From positions 26,345 to 34,625 of the forward strand of contig DILD01000069.1 in NCBI GenBank assembly GCA_002424845.1: DNA of 8,281 nt, written 5' to 3'. Position numbers and translations under genes: made by a program. Positions 1-6,164 of the stretch are shown piece after piece. Within the stretch, counting starts at the first letter, position 1, and every line of letters begins with the position of its first letter. The notes under the pieces were generated by a model that worked only from the letters and a program-made list of their open reading frames with translations, was not told the origin of the DNA and ran no database searches. Origin of the DNA: Thiobacillus denitrificans (GTDB lineage: Bacteria; Pseudomonadota; Gammaproteobacteria; Burkholderiales; Thiobacillaceae).

Positions 1-1910
1 CGGTTCAGCGCCATCAGCGCGATGATGTCTTCGAAGCAGTCGCCCTTCAGCTTCTTTTCCAGATCCTTGGCCGAGCGCGATTCGGACTGGAAGACGGCCG
101 TGGTATTGCCCTCGGCAAACAGCCGGTACACCGCCGGATCGTCGAGCGGCAGGTCCTCCAGGCGGAAATCCTTGCGGTCTTCGTGGCGCTGTACGAAGCG
201 CACCGCTTCGGCCAGGATCGTCAGCGTGCGCAGGCCGAGAAAGTCGAACTTGACCAGGCCGATCGCCTCGACGTCGTCCTTGTCGAACTGTGACACGGCT
301 GCGTTCGAGCCTTCGGCCTGATACAGCGGACAGAAGTCGGTGAGCCGCCCCGGCGCGATCAGCACCCCGCCCGCATGCATGCCAACGTTGCGGGTAATGC
401 CCTCAAGCTTCTCGGCTAATGGGAGTAACTCGGCGAGTTCCTCCTCGTTCCGTGCCCGTTCGTCGATCTGCGGTTCCTTCTCGCGTGCCTCGGCCAGCGA
501 AATGCCCAGTTCGTTGGGCACCAGCTTGACGAACTTGTCGACGAAGAGATACGGCAGGTCGAGCACGCGGCCGACGTCGCGCAACACCGCCTTGGCCGCC
601 ATGGTGCCGAAAGTGGCGATCTGCGACACCGAGTCCGCGCCGTACTGGCGCTTCACATAATCGATCACGCGGTCGCGCCCGTCCTGGCAGAAGTCGATGT
701 CGAAGTCGGGCATCGATACCCGCTCGGGATTGAGGAAACGCTCGAACAGCAGGTCGTAGGCGAGCGGATCGAGGTCGGTGATGCGCAGGCTGTAGGCGAC
801 CAGCGAACCGGCGCCGGAGCCGCGCCCCGGCCCCACCGGCACGCCATTGTTTTTGGCCCAGTTGATAAAGTCGGCCACGATCAGGAAATAGCCCGGGAAG
901 CCCATCTGAATGATGGTCTTCAGTTCGAATTCCAGCCGCTCGGTGTATTCCGGCAGCCTGGCGGCACGAACATCCGGATCGGGATAAAGCTGAGCCATGC
1001 GCTCATGCAGGCCCTCGAAGGAACGCTGCCGCATGTAGTCGTCGAGACTCATGCCGTCGGGCGTCGGGAAATCGGGCAACCGGCTCTTGCCGAGTTCCAG
1101 CGTGAGGTTGCAGCGCTTGGCGATTTCCACGCTGTTCTGCAGGGCTTCGGGCAGGTCGACGAACAGTTCGGCCATCTCGTCCGGCGTCTTGAAATACTGC
1201 TCGGCGGTGAACGGACGCGGCCGGCGCGGGTCGCCCAGCATCATGCCCTCGGCGATGCACACGCGTGCCTCGTGCGCCTTGAAATCGTCCGGTGCGATGA
1301 ACTGGATCGGATGGGTGGCGACCGCTGGCAGGTTCAGCGCCGCGCCGATGTCGAGCAGGCCGTCGATCAGACGCTCGGCATGCGGTTGACCGAAGCGCTG
1401 CAGCTCCAGGTAGTAGCGTCCGGGAAACAACGCGGCCCAGGCTTCGGCGGCCGCACGCGCAGCATCGGACTTGTCGTCGAGGATCGCCTGAGCAACGTTG
1501 CCAGCGTCGCCACCCGACAACGCCAGCAGGCCGTCGGTGCCTTCGGCCAGCCAGGCGGGGTCGATTTCGGCGCGGCCGCGATGGATGTTGTCCTGATAGG
1601 CGCGTGTGAGCAGTTCGCACAGGCGGCGATAGCCTTCGCGGTGCTGCACCAGCAGCAACAGGCGCGAAGGCCGGTTTCTGTCCGTGGCGTTGCTCACCCA
1701 GACATCGCAGCCGAATATCGGTTTGATACCGGCGCCGCGTGCAGCACGGTAAAACTTCACCCAGCCGAAGGTATTGGACAGGTCGGACAAGCCCAGCGCC
1801 GGCATCGCAACACCCTGCGCACGCTTGATCGCCTCGGCCACCCGAACCAGTCCATCTGAAATGGAATACTCGGTATGCAGGCGAAGATGGATGAAGCGCG
1901 GGTCGGTCAT
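1..1910 (-). CDS. dnaE: DNA polymerase III subunit alpha, N-terminal part (cut by left edge)
   Basis: This is the catalytic subunit of the replicative DNA polymerase III. About 636 codons are visible before the window ends, against a usual family length of about 1,150-1,170 residues. The frame reads from an ATG at 1908-1910 to position 1 without a stop. The N-terminal PHP domain begins with HLRLHTEYS near residue 8. The palm motif PDFDIDF is at 401-407, with catalytic aspartates D402 and D404, and the third aspartate is D556 in VKFDFLGLRTLT. All three sit one residue after E. coli D401, D403 and D555. GPGRGSGAGSLVAY lies upstream of the palm motif. The PHP metal site is incomplete: Arg10 stands where a proofreading PHP domain has His, as in E. 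coli, so I infer that proofreading depends on a separate epsilon subunit. No Shine-Dalgarno sequence is visible before the ATG. Identification is very secure. Confidence 0.98.
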   Translation of the reverse strand, partial: MTDPRFIHLRLHTEYSISDGLVRVAEAIKRAQGVAMPALGLSDLSNTFGWVKFYRAARGAGIKPIFGCDVWVSNATDRNRPSRLLLLVQHREGYRRLCELLTRAYQDNIHRGRAEIDPAWLAEGTDGLLALSGGDAGNVAQAILDDKSDAARAAAEAWAALFPGRYYLELQRFGQPHAERLIDGLLDIGAALNLPAVATHPIQFIAPDDFKAHEARVCIAEGMMLGDPRRPRPFTAEQYFKTPDEMAELFVDLPEALQNSVEIAKRCNLTLELGKSRLPDFPTPDGMSLDDYMRQRSFEGLHERMAQLYPDPDVRAARLPEYTERLEFELKTIIQMGFPGYFLIVADFINWAKNNGVPVGPGRGSGAGSLVAYSLRITDLDPLAYDLLFERFLNPERVSMPDFDIDFCQDGRDRVIDYVKRQYGADSVSQIATFGTMAAKAVLRDVGRVLDLPYLFVDKFVKLVPNELGISLAEAREKEPQIDERARNEEELAELLPLAEKLEGITRNVGMHAGGVLIAPGRLTDFCPLYQAEGSNAAVSQFDKDDVEAIGLVKFDFLGLRTLTILAEAVRFVQRHEDRKDFRLEDLPLDDPAVYRLFAEGNTTAVFQSESRSAKDLEKKLKGDCFEDIIALMALN

Positions 1911-1937
1911 GGAGAAGCAGCGGAGAAGCGAGCCACT

Positions 1938-1945
1938 ATTTTAAC
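1938..1945 (-). promoter_or_regulatory. Probable -10 region of dnaE (GTTAAAAT)
   Basis: Read on the minus strand, the sequence is GTTAAAAT, with -10 hexamer TAAAAT (5 of 6 matches to TATAAT) ending 27 bases before the dnaE ATG. Transcription would start near 1931 and leave a leader of about 20 bases. The expected -35 position falls in the T-rich tail of the efp terminator and shows no good TTGACA match. The same box recurs before efp, rluE and glnS, which raises confidence. This is inferred from sequence only. Confidence 0.5.
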
Positions 1946-1961
1946 GCCGCGAGGGGGGGCC

Positions 1962-1993
1962 AAAAAACAAAAAAGCAGCCTCGGCTGCTTTTT
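1962..1993 (-). terminator. Rho-independent terminator downstream of efp
   Basis: On the minus strand an A-run leads into GCAGCC, a short loop, and GGCTGC, followed by six T (1974-1969), a G, and six more T (1967-1962). The stem pairs 1983-1988 with 1975-1980 and extends through the flanking A/T runs. It begins about 20 bases after the efp stop. The A-run on one side and T-run on the other mean it could also work on the plus strand, but no plus-strand gene ends here. The T-rich tail runs into the presumed dnaE promoter. Confidence 0.9.
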
Positions 1994-2013
1994 GTTCGAA
2001 TCGATCGCAGCGC

Positions 2014-2574
2014 TCAGTTGGCGCGGCGCTTGAATTCGTTGGTACGGGTATCGATTTCGATCATGTCGCCAATTTCGACAAAAGCCGCCACAGGCAACTC
2101 ATATCCCGTAGGCTTGATGCGAGCAGGCTTCATGACCTTACCCGAGGTATCGCCGCGCACGGCCGGCTCGGTGTATTCGACTTCGCGCACGACGGTGGTC
2201 GGCATCTCGACCGAAATCGCCTTGCCATCGTAGAACACCACTTCGACCGGCATGCCGTCGTCGAGGTAGTTCAGTGCGTCGCCGAGATTGTCGCCTTCGA
2301 CTTCGTACTGGTTGTAGTCGGTGTCCATGAACACGTACAGCGGATCGGCGAAGTAGGAATAGGTGCATTCCTTGCGTTCGAGGTTGACGGTTTCAAACTT
2401 GTCGTCGGCACGATAGACGCTTTCCATGCCGGAACCGGTGAGCAGGTTCTTCATTTTCATTTTGACGACGGAGGAATTGCGACCCGATTTCGAAAATTCG
2501 GCCTTTTGCACCACCATCGGGTCTTTGCCGATCATCACGACGTTGCCGGCGCGGAGTTCCTGTGCGATTTTCAT
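2014..2574 (-). CDS. efp: Elongation factor P, arginine-32 type
   Basis: EF-P binds the ribosome between the P and E sites and relieves stalling at consecutive prolines. The product has 186 residues, the usual length. It starts MKIAQELRAGNVV (KOW-like N-terminal domain) and is followed by two OB-type domains covering about residues 65-186. The loop that reaches the peptidyl transferase centre reads KSGRNSS, with Arg32 at the modified position instead of the Lys34 of E. coli. Arg32 is the target of EarP rhamnosylation, and earP lies immediately upstream. An in-frame ATG 23 codons earlier (2643) lies inside earP and would add a tail that EF-P does not have. I chose 2574 because of the family N-terminus and an AGGA nine bases before the ATG. 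The gene has its own TATAAT upstream and a terminator downstream, so it can be expressed separately from earP. Confidence 0.98.
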   Translation of the reverse strand: MKIAQELRAGNVVMIGKDPMVVQKAEFSKSGRNSSVVKMKMKNLLTGSGMESVYRADDKFETVNLERKECTYSYFADPLYVFMDTDYNQYEVEGDNLGDALNYLDDGMPVEVVFYDGKAISVEMPTTVVREVEYTEPAVRGDTSGKVMKPARIKPTGYELPVAAFVEIGDMIEIDTRTNEFKRRAN

Positions 2575-2603
2575 GGGTGTATGTCCTGCTGCGAGAGCGC
2601 TAA

Positions 2604-2619
2604 GGGTTTTAGAAAACCC
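2604..2619. repeat. Palindrome (7+2+7) at the predicted efp transcription start
   Basis: GGGTTTT and AAAACCC pair perfectly around a two-base centre. On the minus strand the element lies just after the TATAAT at 2628-2623, covering the expected transcription start. It could be an operator, a 5'-end hairpin of the efp mRNA, or a weak attenuator after earP. It is not followed by a T-run, so it does not look like an efficient terminator. Confidence 0.55.
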
Positions 2620-2622
2620 GGC

Positions 2623-2630
2623 ATTATAAC
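2623..2630 (-). promoter_or_regulatory. Probable efp -10 region (GTTATAAT)
   Basis: The minus strand carries a perfect TATAAT (2628-2623) inside GTTATAAT. It overlaps the TAA stop of earP (2626-2624). It lies 48 bases before the efp ATG. No convincing -35 hexamer is found 16-18 bases upstream, in the last earP codons. This suggests efp can be transcribed independently of earP. Inferred from sequence. Confidence 0.55.
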
Positions 2631-3766
2631 TTATTCCCTGCAAAATCGACCAGTTTACGGGTTAAGCGGCCTGCCAGCCCAAGCCGGTCGCACCAAACGC
2701 CGGCATGCCGTTCGATCACTGCCTGTTGCGTCCGCCAGGCGGCCCAGCAGGCCGCCATGTTCCCCGTGTCAGGCATGCCGTTCCAAAGCCGCCACATTCC
2801 GTTTACCGCGCGCGCCGCTTCGACATCCAGTCCCTCCGTGTAATGCATCAGCAAGGCATTCAATTTGTTCCAATGCGCCTTGTCTGCCTGAGGGTAGGCC
2901 TGCCATACCAGCGGTCGCGCTGCCCACTGCCCACGCACACAGGAGTCTTCACCACGCACGAAATTGAGATCGCACGCCCACAACAGGCAGTCATACGCAT
3001 CCTGATTCAAGAACGGCACGATATGCAGGCGCAGGGCGCCACGCTGATGAAACTCACCGGCCTGCAGGCTCGCAACCGACAGCCACGCCGCCAGCTGCGG
3101 GATGACCCGACCTTCCGGAACCAGACAAGTGACCGGGCGCGCATCGGCCGCCCAGGCGTCGAGCAAAGCGGGCAGCGCCGGATTTTCGTAGGCGAACAGC
3201 GACACCCGCAATTCGTCCGCCAGGGGTGCTTCCAGGCCCAGCGCGCGCCAGAATACCGGCTGGCCATCCTGCATGAATGCAGCGCGGCGCGTGGCTAAAT
3301 CCGCTTCGGCCAGCAAACCGCCCGTATTGGGCGTGTAGCCGGGAAAGAAAAAATACTTGGTCAGCGGAAGGCGTGGGTGCGGTGATGGCAGGCCATGATG
3401 CTCGGCTACCCAAGGCTCGGCGCTCAAGTATTCGAGGTTGATCCAGACTGGCGGCGGCGACTGTTCACTCATCGCAGCCAGATAGGTTTCTGGCAAAACA
3501 CAACCAAAAGCTTCGATCACAACAGGCGCAGGCTCGGTCGCGACAAAAGGGGTGCGCCACGCACTCACCAATACCCCCTCGCAAGACTGCACGTCTGCAT
3601 CCCTATCGATTGCCGGCCAGATCTGCTGAAATGCACGCAAATCATCGACCCACAGCCGTACGGTCAGGCCATATTCCTTGACCAGCCCACGCGCCAAGCG
3701 CCAGGCAATGCCGACATCGCCATAATTGTCGATGACATTACAGAAAATATCCCAGGATGCGCGCAT
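2624..3766 (-). CDS. earP: EF-P arginine rhamnosyltransferase EarP
   Basis: EarP transfers rhamnose from dTDP-beta-L-rhamnose to Arg32 of EF-P, which activates that factor. The product has 380 residues, typical for this GT-B-fold family (formerly DUF2331). The N-terminus is WDIFCNVIDNYGDVG, which places Asp13 and Asp17 exactly at the numbering of the two functionally essential aspartates known in Pseudomonas EarP. The nucleotide-sugar site is visible as LFAYEN (Phe191, Tyr193) and RGEDS (Arg271, Glu273, Asp274, Ser275), also in register. The frame is open upstream to an ATG at 3868. I chose 3766 because it gives this numbering and has AGGA eight bases before the ATG. The 34-residue extension resembles nothing in the family. 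efp follows 49 bases after the stop. The dTDP-rhamnose synthesis genes are not in this window. Confidence 0.97.
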   Translation of the reverse strand: MRASWDIFCNVIDNYGDVGIAWRLARGLVKEYGLTVRLWVDDLRAFQQIWPAIDRDADVQSCEGVLVSAWRTPFVATEPAPVVIEAFGCVLPETYLAAMSEQSPPPVWINLEYLSAEPWVAEHHGLPSPHPRLPLTKYFFFPGYTPNTGGLLAEADLATRRAAFMQDGQPVFWRALGLEAPLADELRVSLFAYENPALPALLDAWAADARPVTCLVPEGRVIPQLAAWLSVASLQAGEFHQRGALRLHIVPFLNQDAYDCLLWACDLNFVRGEDSCVRGQWAARPLVWQAYPQADKAHWNKLNALLMHYTEGLDVEAARAVNGMWRLWNGMPDTGNMAACWAAWRTQQAVIERHAGVWCDRLGLAGRLTRKLVDFAGNKL

Positions 3767-3868
3767 GCCGCGAATCCTACCGCATTGCACCCGCTGTTTC
3801 TTGATCCCGCATGCGTTGAAAGGAAACCACAGTCTGGAAAAGCTCCTTGTTTTTGCACGCTTTCCCAC

Positions 3869-3897
3869 TTGTAAAAACGCATGCGCGGTAGTAAAAA
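3869..3897 (+). promoter_or_regulatory. Candidate upstream csp promoter giving a long leader
   Basis: TTGTAA (3869-3874), a 17-base spacer and TAAAAA (3892-3897) match the sigma-70 consensus at 8 of 12 positions. Transcription would start near 3904 and give a leader of about 150 bases, similar in length to the long 5' leader of E. coli cspA. The match is modest and the region is AT-rich, so this may be chance. A second candidate lies closer to the gene. Confidence 0.25.
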
Positions 3898-3978
3898 TAC
3901 AAGCAGTTTGGTTTCAAGAGCCGTGCAGGTTTGGCATTACCACAGGGCATCACCGGGTAGCGCGCTTGAATTCAGACC

Positions 3979-4021
3979 GACGGCCAAAAAAATCATGCCG
4001 TCTTGTCATCCGCGTCAGCGG
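3979..4021 (+). other. Two consecutive hairpins in the csp leader
   Basis: GACGGC (3979-3984) pairs with GCCGTC (3997-4002) around a 12-base A-rich loop. CCGC (4010-4013) pairs with GCGG (4018-4021) around a four-base loop. The second ends 20 bases before the AAGGAGG of csp. Leader structures that change with temperature are known for cspA, but these helices are short and no E. coli-type cold box was seen. A role in regulation is inference. Confidence 0.3.
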
Positions 4022-4028
4022 TTATGTT
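4003..4028 (+). promoter_or_regulatory. Candidate proximal csp promoter
   Basis: TTGTCA (4003-4008) is a good -35 match, but the nearest -10-like hexamer, TATGTT (4023-4028, inside GTTATGTT), is only 14 bases away, which is too short for a standard promoter. TATGTT ends 27 bases before the ATG, the same distance as the GTTANAAT boxes before dnaE and glnS. Treat this as an alternative to the upstream candidate. Confidence 0.25.
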
Positions 4029-4040
4029 TAGTGTCACGCC

Positions 4041-4047
4041 AAGGAGG
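4041..4047 (+). promoter_or_regulatory. Strong ribosome binding site of csp
   Basis: AAGGAGG lies eight bases before the ATG at 4056. It is a near-complete match to the anti-Shine-Dalgarno sequence and by far the strongest in the window, where most other genes have weak or no visible sites. It fixes the csp start and suggests high translation. Confidence 0.9.
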
Positions 4048-4055
4048 AAGTATTA

Positions 4056-4262
4056 ATGGCAACAGGTACTGTCAAGTGGTTCAGCGACGCCAAGGGCTTT
4101 GGTTTCATTACCCCTGATGACGGCGGCGAGGATGTGTTCGCACATTTTTCCGCCATCCAGAGCAACGGCTTCAAAACCCTGAAAGAAGGCCAGAAGGTCA
4201 GCTTCGAAGTCAGCCAGGGGCCGAAGGGCAAGCAGGCTTCCAACATCCAGCCGCAAGGTTGA
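4056..4262 (+). CDS. CspA-family cold-shock protein
   Basis: This is a single cold-shock domain that binds single-stranded RNA and DNA and acts as an RNA chaperone in the cytoplasm. Its 68 residues are the normal family length. The N-terminus GTVKWFSDAKGFGFIT contains RNP1 (KGFGFI, residues 13-18), and RNP2 (VFAHF) is at 27-31, so the aromatic nucleic-acid-binding residues are intact. The start is fixed by a strong AAGGAGG. The gene stands alone, divergent from earP and convergent with icd. Bacteria usually carry several csp paralogues. I cannot tell whether this one is cold-induced or constitutive, so I leave the symbol blank. The long upstream region with small hairpins would suit post-transcriptional control. 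Confidence 0.97.
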   Translation: MATGTVKWFSDAKGFGFITPDDGGEDVFAHFSAIQSNGFKTLKEGQKVSFEVSQGPKGKQASNIQPQG

Positions 4263-4272
4263 TTGTTGAATA

Positions 4273-4310
4273 CCCACAAAAAACCCCGCTTCGGCGGGGT
4301 TTTTTGTGGG
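4273..4310. terminator. Bidirectional terminator between csp and icd
   Basis: A perfect 17-bp inverted repeat (4273-4289 with 4294-4310) encloses a TTCG loop. The GC core CCCCGC/GCGGGG is flanked by six A on the left and six T on the right, so each strand reads as a GC hairpin followed by six U. It starts 10 bases after the csp stop and 13 bases after the icd stop, placed to end both convergent transcripts. Confidence 0.95.
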
Positions 4311-4323
4311 TTAGCCCGGTTGT

Positions 4324-5565
4324 TTACATCTGCGCGACCATCGCTTCAGCAAAGGCCGAACACTTCACTTCGGTCGCGCCATCCATCAGGCGCGCAAAGT
4401 CGTAGGTTACATGCTTGGCGGCAATGGCTTTTTCCATGCTGGCAACGATGAGATCGGCCGCTTCCAGCCAGCCGAGGTGGCGCAGCATCATTTCAGCCGA
4501 CAGGATCAATGAGCCCGGATTGACGTAGTCCTTGCCAGCGTATTTGGGTGCGGTGCCGTGGGTGGCCTCGAACATCGCCACGGTGTCGGACAAGTTGGCG
4601 CCCGGCGCGATGCCGATGCCGCCGACTTCCGCCGCCAGCGCGTCGGAAATGTAGTCGCCGTTCAGGTTCAGCGTGGCGATCACGTCGTATTCGTCGGGGC
4701 GCAGCAGGATCTGCTGCAGGAAGGCGTCGGCGATGACGTCCTTGATCACGATGCCGTTCGGCAATTCCATCCACGGGCCTTCGCCGATCAGTTTGGCGCC
4801 GAATTCGCGCGCGGCGAGTTCGTAGCCCCACTTCTTGAAGCCGCCCTCGGTGAACTTCATGATGTTGCCTTTGTGCACCAGGGTCACCGATTTGCGGCCG
4901 TTGTCGATCGCGTACTGGATGGCCTTGCGGATCAGGCGCTCGGAGCCTTCGATCGACACCGGCTTGATGCCGATGGCCGAGGTCTCGGGGAAGCGGATCT
5001 TCGTCACGCCCATTTCCTGCTGCAGGAAAGCGATGACTTTCTGCACCGCCTCGGTGTTGGCTTCCCACTCGACGCCGGCGTAGATGTCCTCGGTGTTCTC
5101 GCGGAAGATCACCATGTCGACCTTTTCCGGCGCCTTCACCGGGCTGGGCACGCCGGTGAAGTAGCGCACCGGGCGCAGGCAGACATACAGATCCAGCATC
5201 TGGCGCAGCGCGACGTTGAGCGAGCGGATGCCGCCCGAGGTCGGCGTGGTGAGCGGGCCCTTGATCGAGATCACGTAGTCCTTCACCGCCTGCACGGTCT
5301 CCTCGGGCAGCCACTGATCGCCACCGTAGACCTTGACCGCCTTCTCGCCGGCAAACACTTCCATCCAGGCGATCTGCTTGTTGCCGCCGTAGGCCTTGGC
5401 CACCGCGGCATCCACCACGCGGCGCATCGCCGGGGTGATGTCGACGCCGGTGCCATCGCCCTCGATGAAGGGAATGATGGGGGTGTCGGGCACGTTCAGC
5501 GAGTTGTCGGCGTTGACGGTGATTTTCTGGCCCGCTGCGGGAATCTGGATGTGCTGATAAGTCAT
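4324..5565 (-). CDS. icd: NADP-dependent isocitrate dehydrogenase
   Basis: The enzyme converts isocitrate to 2-oxoglutarate and CO2 in the TCA cycle, producing NADPH. The product has 413 residues (E. coli 416) and the residues line up. The substrate loop GGIRSLNVALRQ has Ser115, equivalent to the phosphorylated Ser113 of E. coli, with Arg121, Arg131 and Arg155. Tyr162 and Lys232 are the catalytic pair. Asp281, Asp304 and Asp308 fit the metal site. NADP specificity is shown by Lys341, Tyr342, Val348, Tyr388 and Arg392, equivalent to E. coli Lys344, Tyr345, Val351, Tyr391 and Arg395. The conserved serine means control by an AceK-type kinase/phosphatase is possible, but aceK is not in this window. 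No clear ribosome binding site is visible. The gene is divergent from rluE, as in E. coli, across a 56-base gap. Confidence 0.98.
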   Translation of the reverse strand: MTYQHIQIPAAGQKITVNADNSLNVPDTPIIPFIEGDGTGVDITPAMRRVVDAAVAKAYGGNKQIAWMEVFAGEKAVKVYGGDQWLPEETVQAVKDYVISIKGPLTTPTSGGIRSLNVALRQMLDLYVCLRPVRYFTGVPSPVKAPEKVDMVIFRENTEDIYAGVEWEANTEAVQKVIAFLQQEMGVTKIRFPETSAIGIKPVSIEGSERLIRKAIQYAIDNGRKSVTLVHKGNIMKFTEGGFKKWGYELAAREFGAKLIGEGPWMELPNGIVIKDVIADAFLQQILLRPDEYDVIATLNLNGDYISDALAAEVGGIGIAPGANLSDTVAMFEATHGTAPKYAGKDYVNPGSLILSAEMMLRHLGWLEAADLIVASMEKAIAAKHVTYDFARLMDGATEVKCSAFAEAMVAQM

Positions 5566-5583
5566 GAAGGTGGCTCGGGTAAC

Positions 5584-5591
5584 GTTAAAAT
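5584..5591 (+). promoter_or_regulatory. Probable -10 region of the rluE-nudJ-mnmA operon (GTTAAAAT)
   Basis: TAAAAT (5586-5591) matches TATAAT at 5 of 6 positions and ends 30 bases before the GTG start. Transcription would start near 5598, giving a leader of about 24 bases. The -35 position falls at the icd start codon region and is weak. The box overlaps an 8-bp palindrome TAACGTTA (5580-5587) in the icd-rluE gap, where the icd promoter must also lie unless icd is transcribed from inside rluE. Confidence 0.5.
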
Positions 5592-5621
5592 GAGTGTCTT
5601 TTTCGAAGTTCGTCTTTCAGC

Positions 5622-6164
5622 GTGGCGCGATTGATCCTGTTCAACAAACCCTACGGCGTGCTGAGCCAGTTCACCCCCGAGGGGCGCTGGCAGGGCCTGC
5701 GCGACCACCTCAGCGTGCCCGGCGTATACGCGGCCGGGCGGTTGGACGCTGACAGTGAAGGCCTGCTGATTTTAACCGATGACGGCCCGACCCAGAGCCG
5801 CATCGCCGATCCCAAACACAAGCTGCCCAAAACCTACTGGGCGCAGGTCGAGGGCGCGCCGACCGAGGCTGACCTCGAACCGCTGCGCCGCGGCGTCGAT
5901 CTCGGCGACTTCGTCACCCGCCCCGCCAAGGTCCGCCTCATCGACGTACCCGCCGGGCTGTGGCCGCGCAACCCGCCGGTCCGTTTTCGCGCGAACATCC
6001 CTACTGCGTGGATCGAACTCACGATTGCCGAAGGCAAAAACCGTCAGGTGCGGCGGATGACGGCGAAGATCGGCTTTCCAACGCTACGTCTGATCCGCGC
6101 CGCCGTCGGGGAATGGACCCTGGGCGCCTTGCAGCCCGGAGAATGGGAAGAGATTCATGTCTGA
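5622..6164 (+). CDS. rluE: 23S rRNA pseudouridine synthase, RluE type
   Basis: This RsuA-family enzyme in E. coli converts U2457 of 23S rRNA to pseudouridine. The product has 180 residues. It opens with LILFNKPYGVLSQFT and carries the catalytic motif GVYAAGRLDADSEGLL with Asp42. Further hallmarks are WPRNPPVRFR, EGKNRQVRRMTAKIGFPTLRLIR and a C-terminal GEWEE. There is no N-terminal S4 domain, as in RluE and unlike RsuA or RluB. The start is a GTG and no Shine-Dalgarno sequence is visible. The upstream ATG at 5590 is in another frame and stops at 5634. I prefer the GTG because homology begins at the next few residues. The 3' end overlaps nudJ by 8 bases, so the two are probably translationally coupled. 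E. coli has the same divergent icd neighbour and the same downstream genes. Confidence 0.95.
   Translation: MARLILFNKPYGVLSQFTPEGRWQGLRDHLSVPGVYAAGRLDADSEGLLILTDDGPTQSRIADPKHKLPKTYWAQVEGAPTEADLEPLRRGVDLGDFVTRPAKVRLIDVPAGLWPRNPPVRFRANIPTAWIELTIAEGKNRQVRRMTAKIGFPTLRLIRAAVGEWTLGALQPGEWEEIHV

Larger units (their letters stand above)
3767..4055. other. Divergent intergenic region and csp leader
   Basis: These 289 bases separate earP (minus) from the cold-shock gene (plus) and are more AT-rich in places than the flanking genes. They hold candidate csp promoters and two small hairpins near the csp ribosome binding site. They also contain two copies of the palindrome CGCATGCG (3808-3815 and 3878-3885). 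Open frames here (3726-4031, 3881-4117) show no recognisable protein and partly overlap earP or csp, so I do not call them genes. I find no good earP promoter. Confidence 0.6.

Noticed and set aside
1003..1859. Open frames of 205 (minus) and 284 (plus) residues within dnaE
   Set aside because: Both are out-of-frame shadows. dnaE reads without interruption through this region with a good match to the known protein.
1872..1890. Loss of a PHP metal-ligand histidine in DnaE as a novelty
   Set aside because: Arg10 in place of His is also present in E. coli DnaE, where a separate epsilon subunit proofreads, so it is an ordinary family trait.
3767..3868. A 34-residue N-terminal extension of EarP from an upstream ATG at 3868
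   Set aside because: The shorter start puts Asp13, Asp17 and RGEDS 271-275 at the known positions and has AGGA before the ATG. The extension matches nothing in the family.
3808..3885. Two copies of the palindrome CGCATGCG as an operator pair
   Set aside because: An 8-base repeat is expected by chance in nearly 300 bases, the copies have no consistent position relative to a promoter, and CG-rich palindromes are common in such genomes.
3881..4117. A possible 78-residue protein upstream of and overlapping csp
   Set aside because: It overlaps csp in a different frame, has no recognisable domain or ribosome binding site, and covers the csp leader.
4558..5634. A 358-residue open frame on the plus strand, antisense to icd
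   Set aside because: It mirrors the icd reading frame in GC-rich DNA, resembles no protein I know, and has no ribosome binding site. icd has every catalytic residue in register, so it is the real gene.
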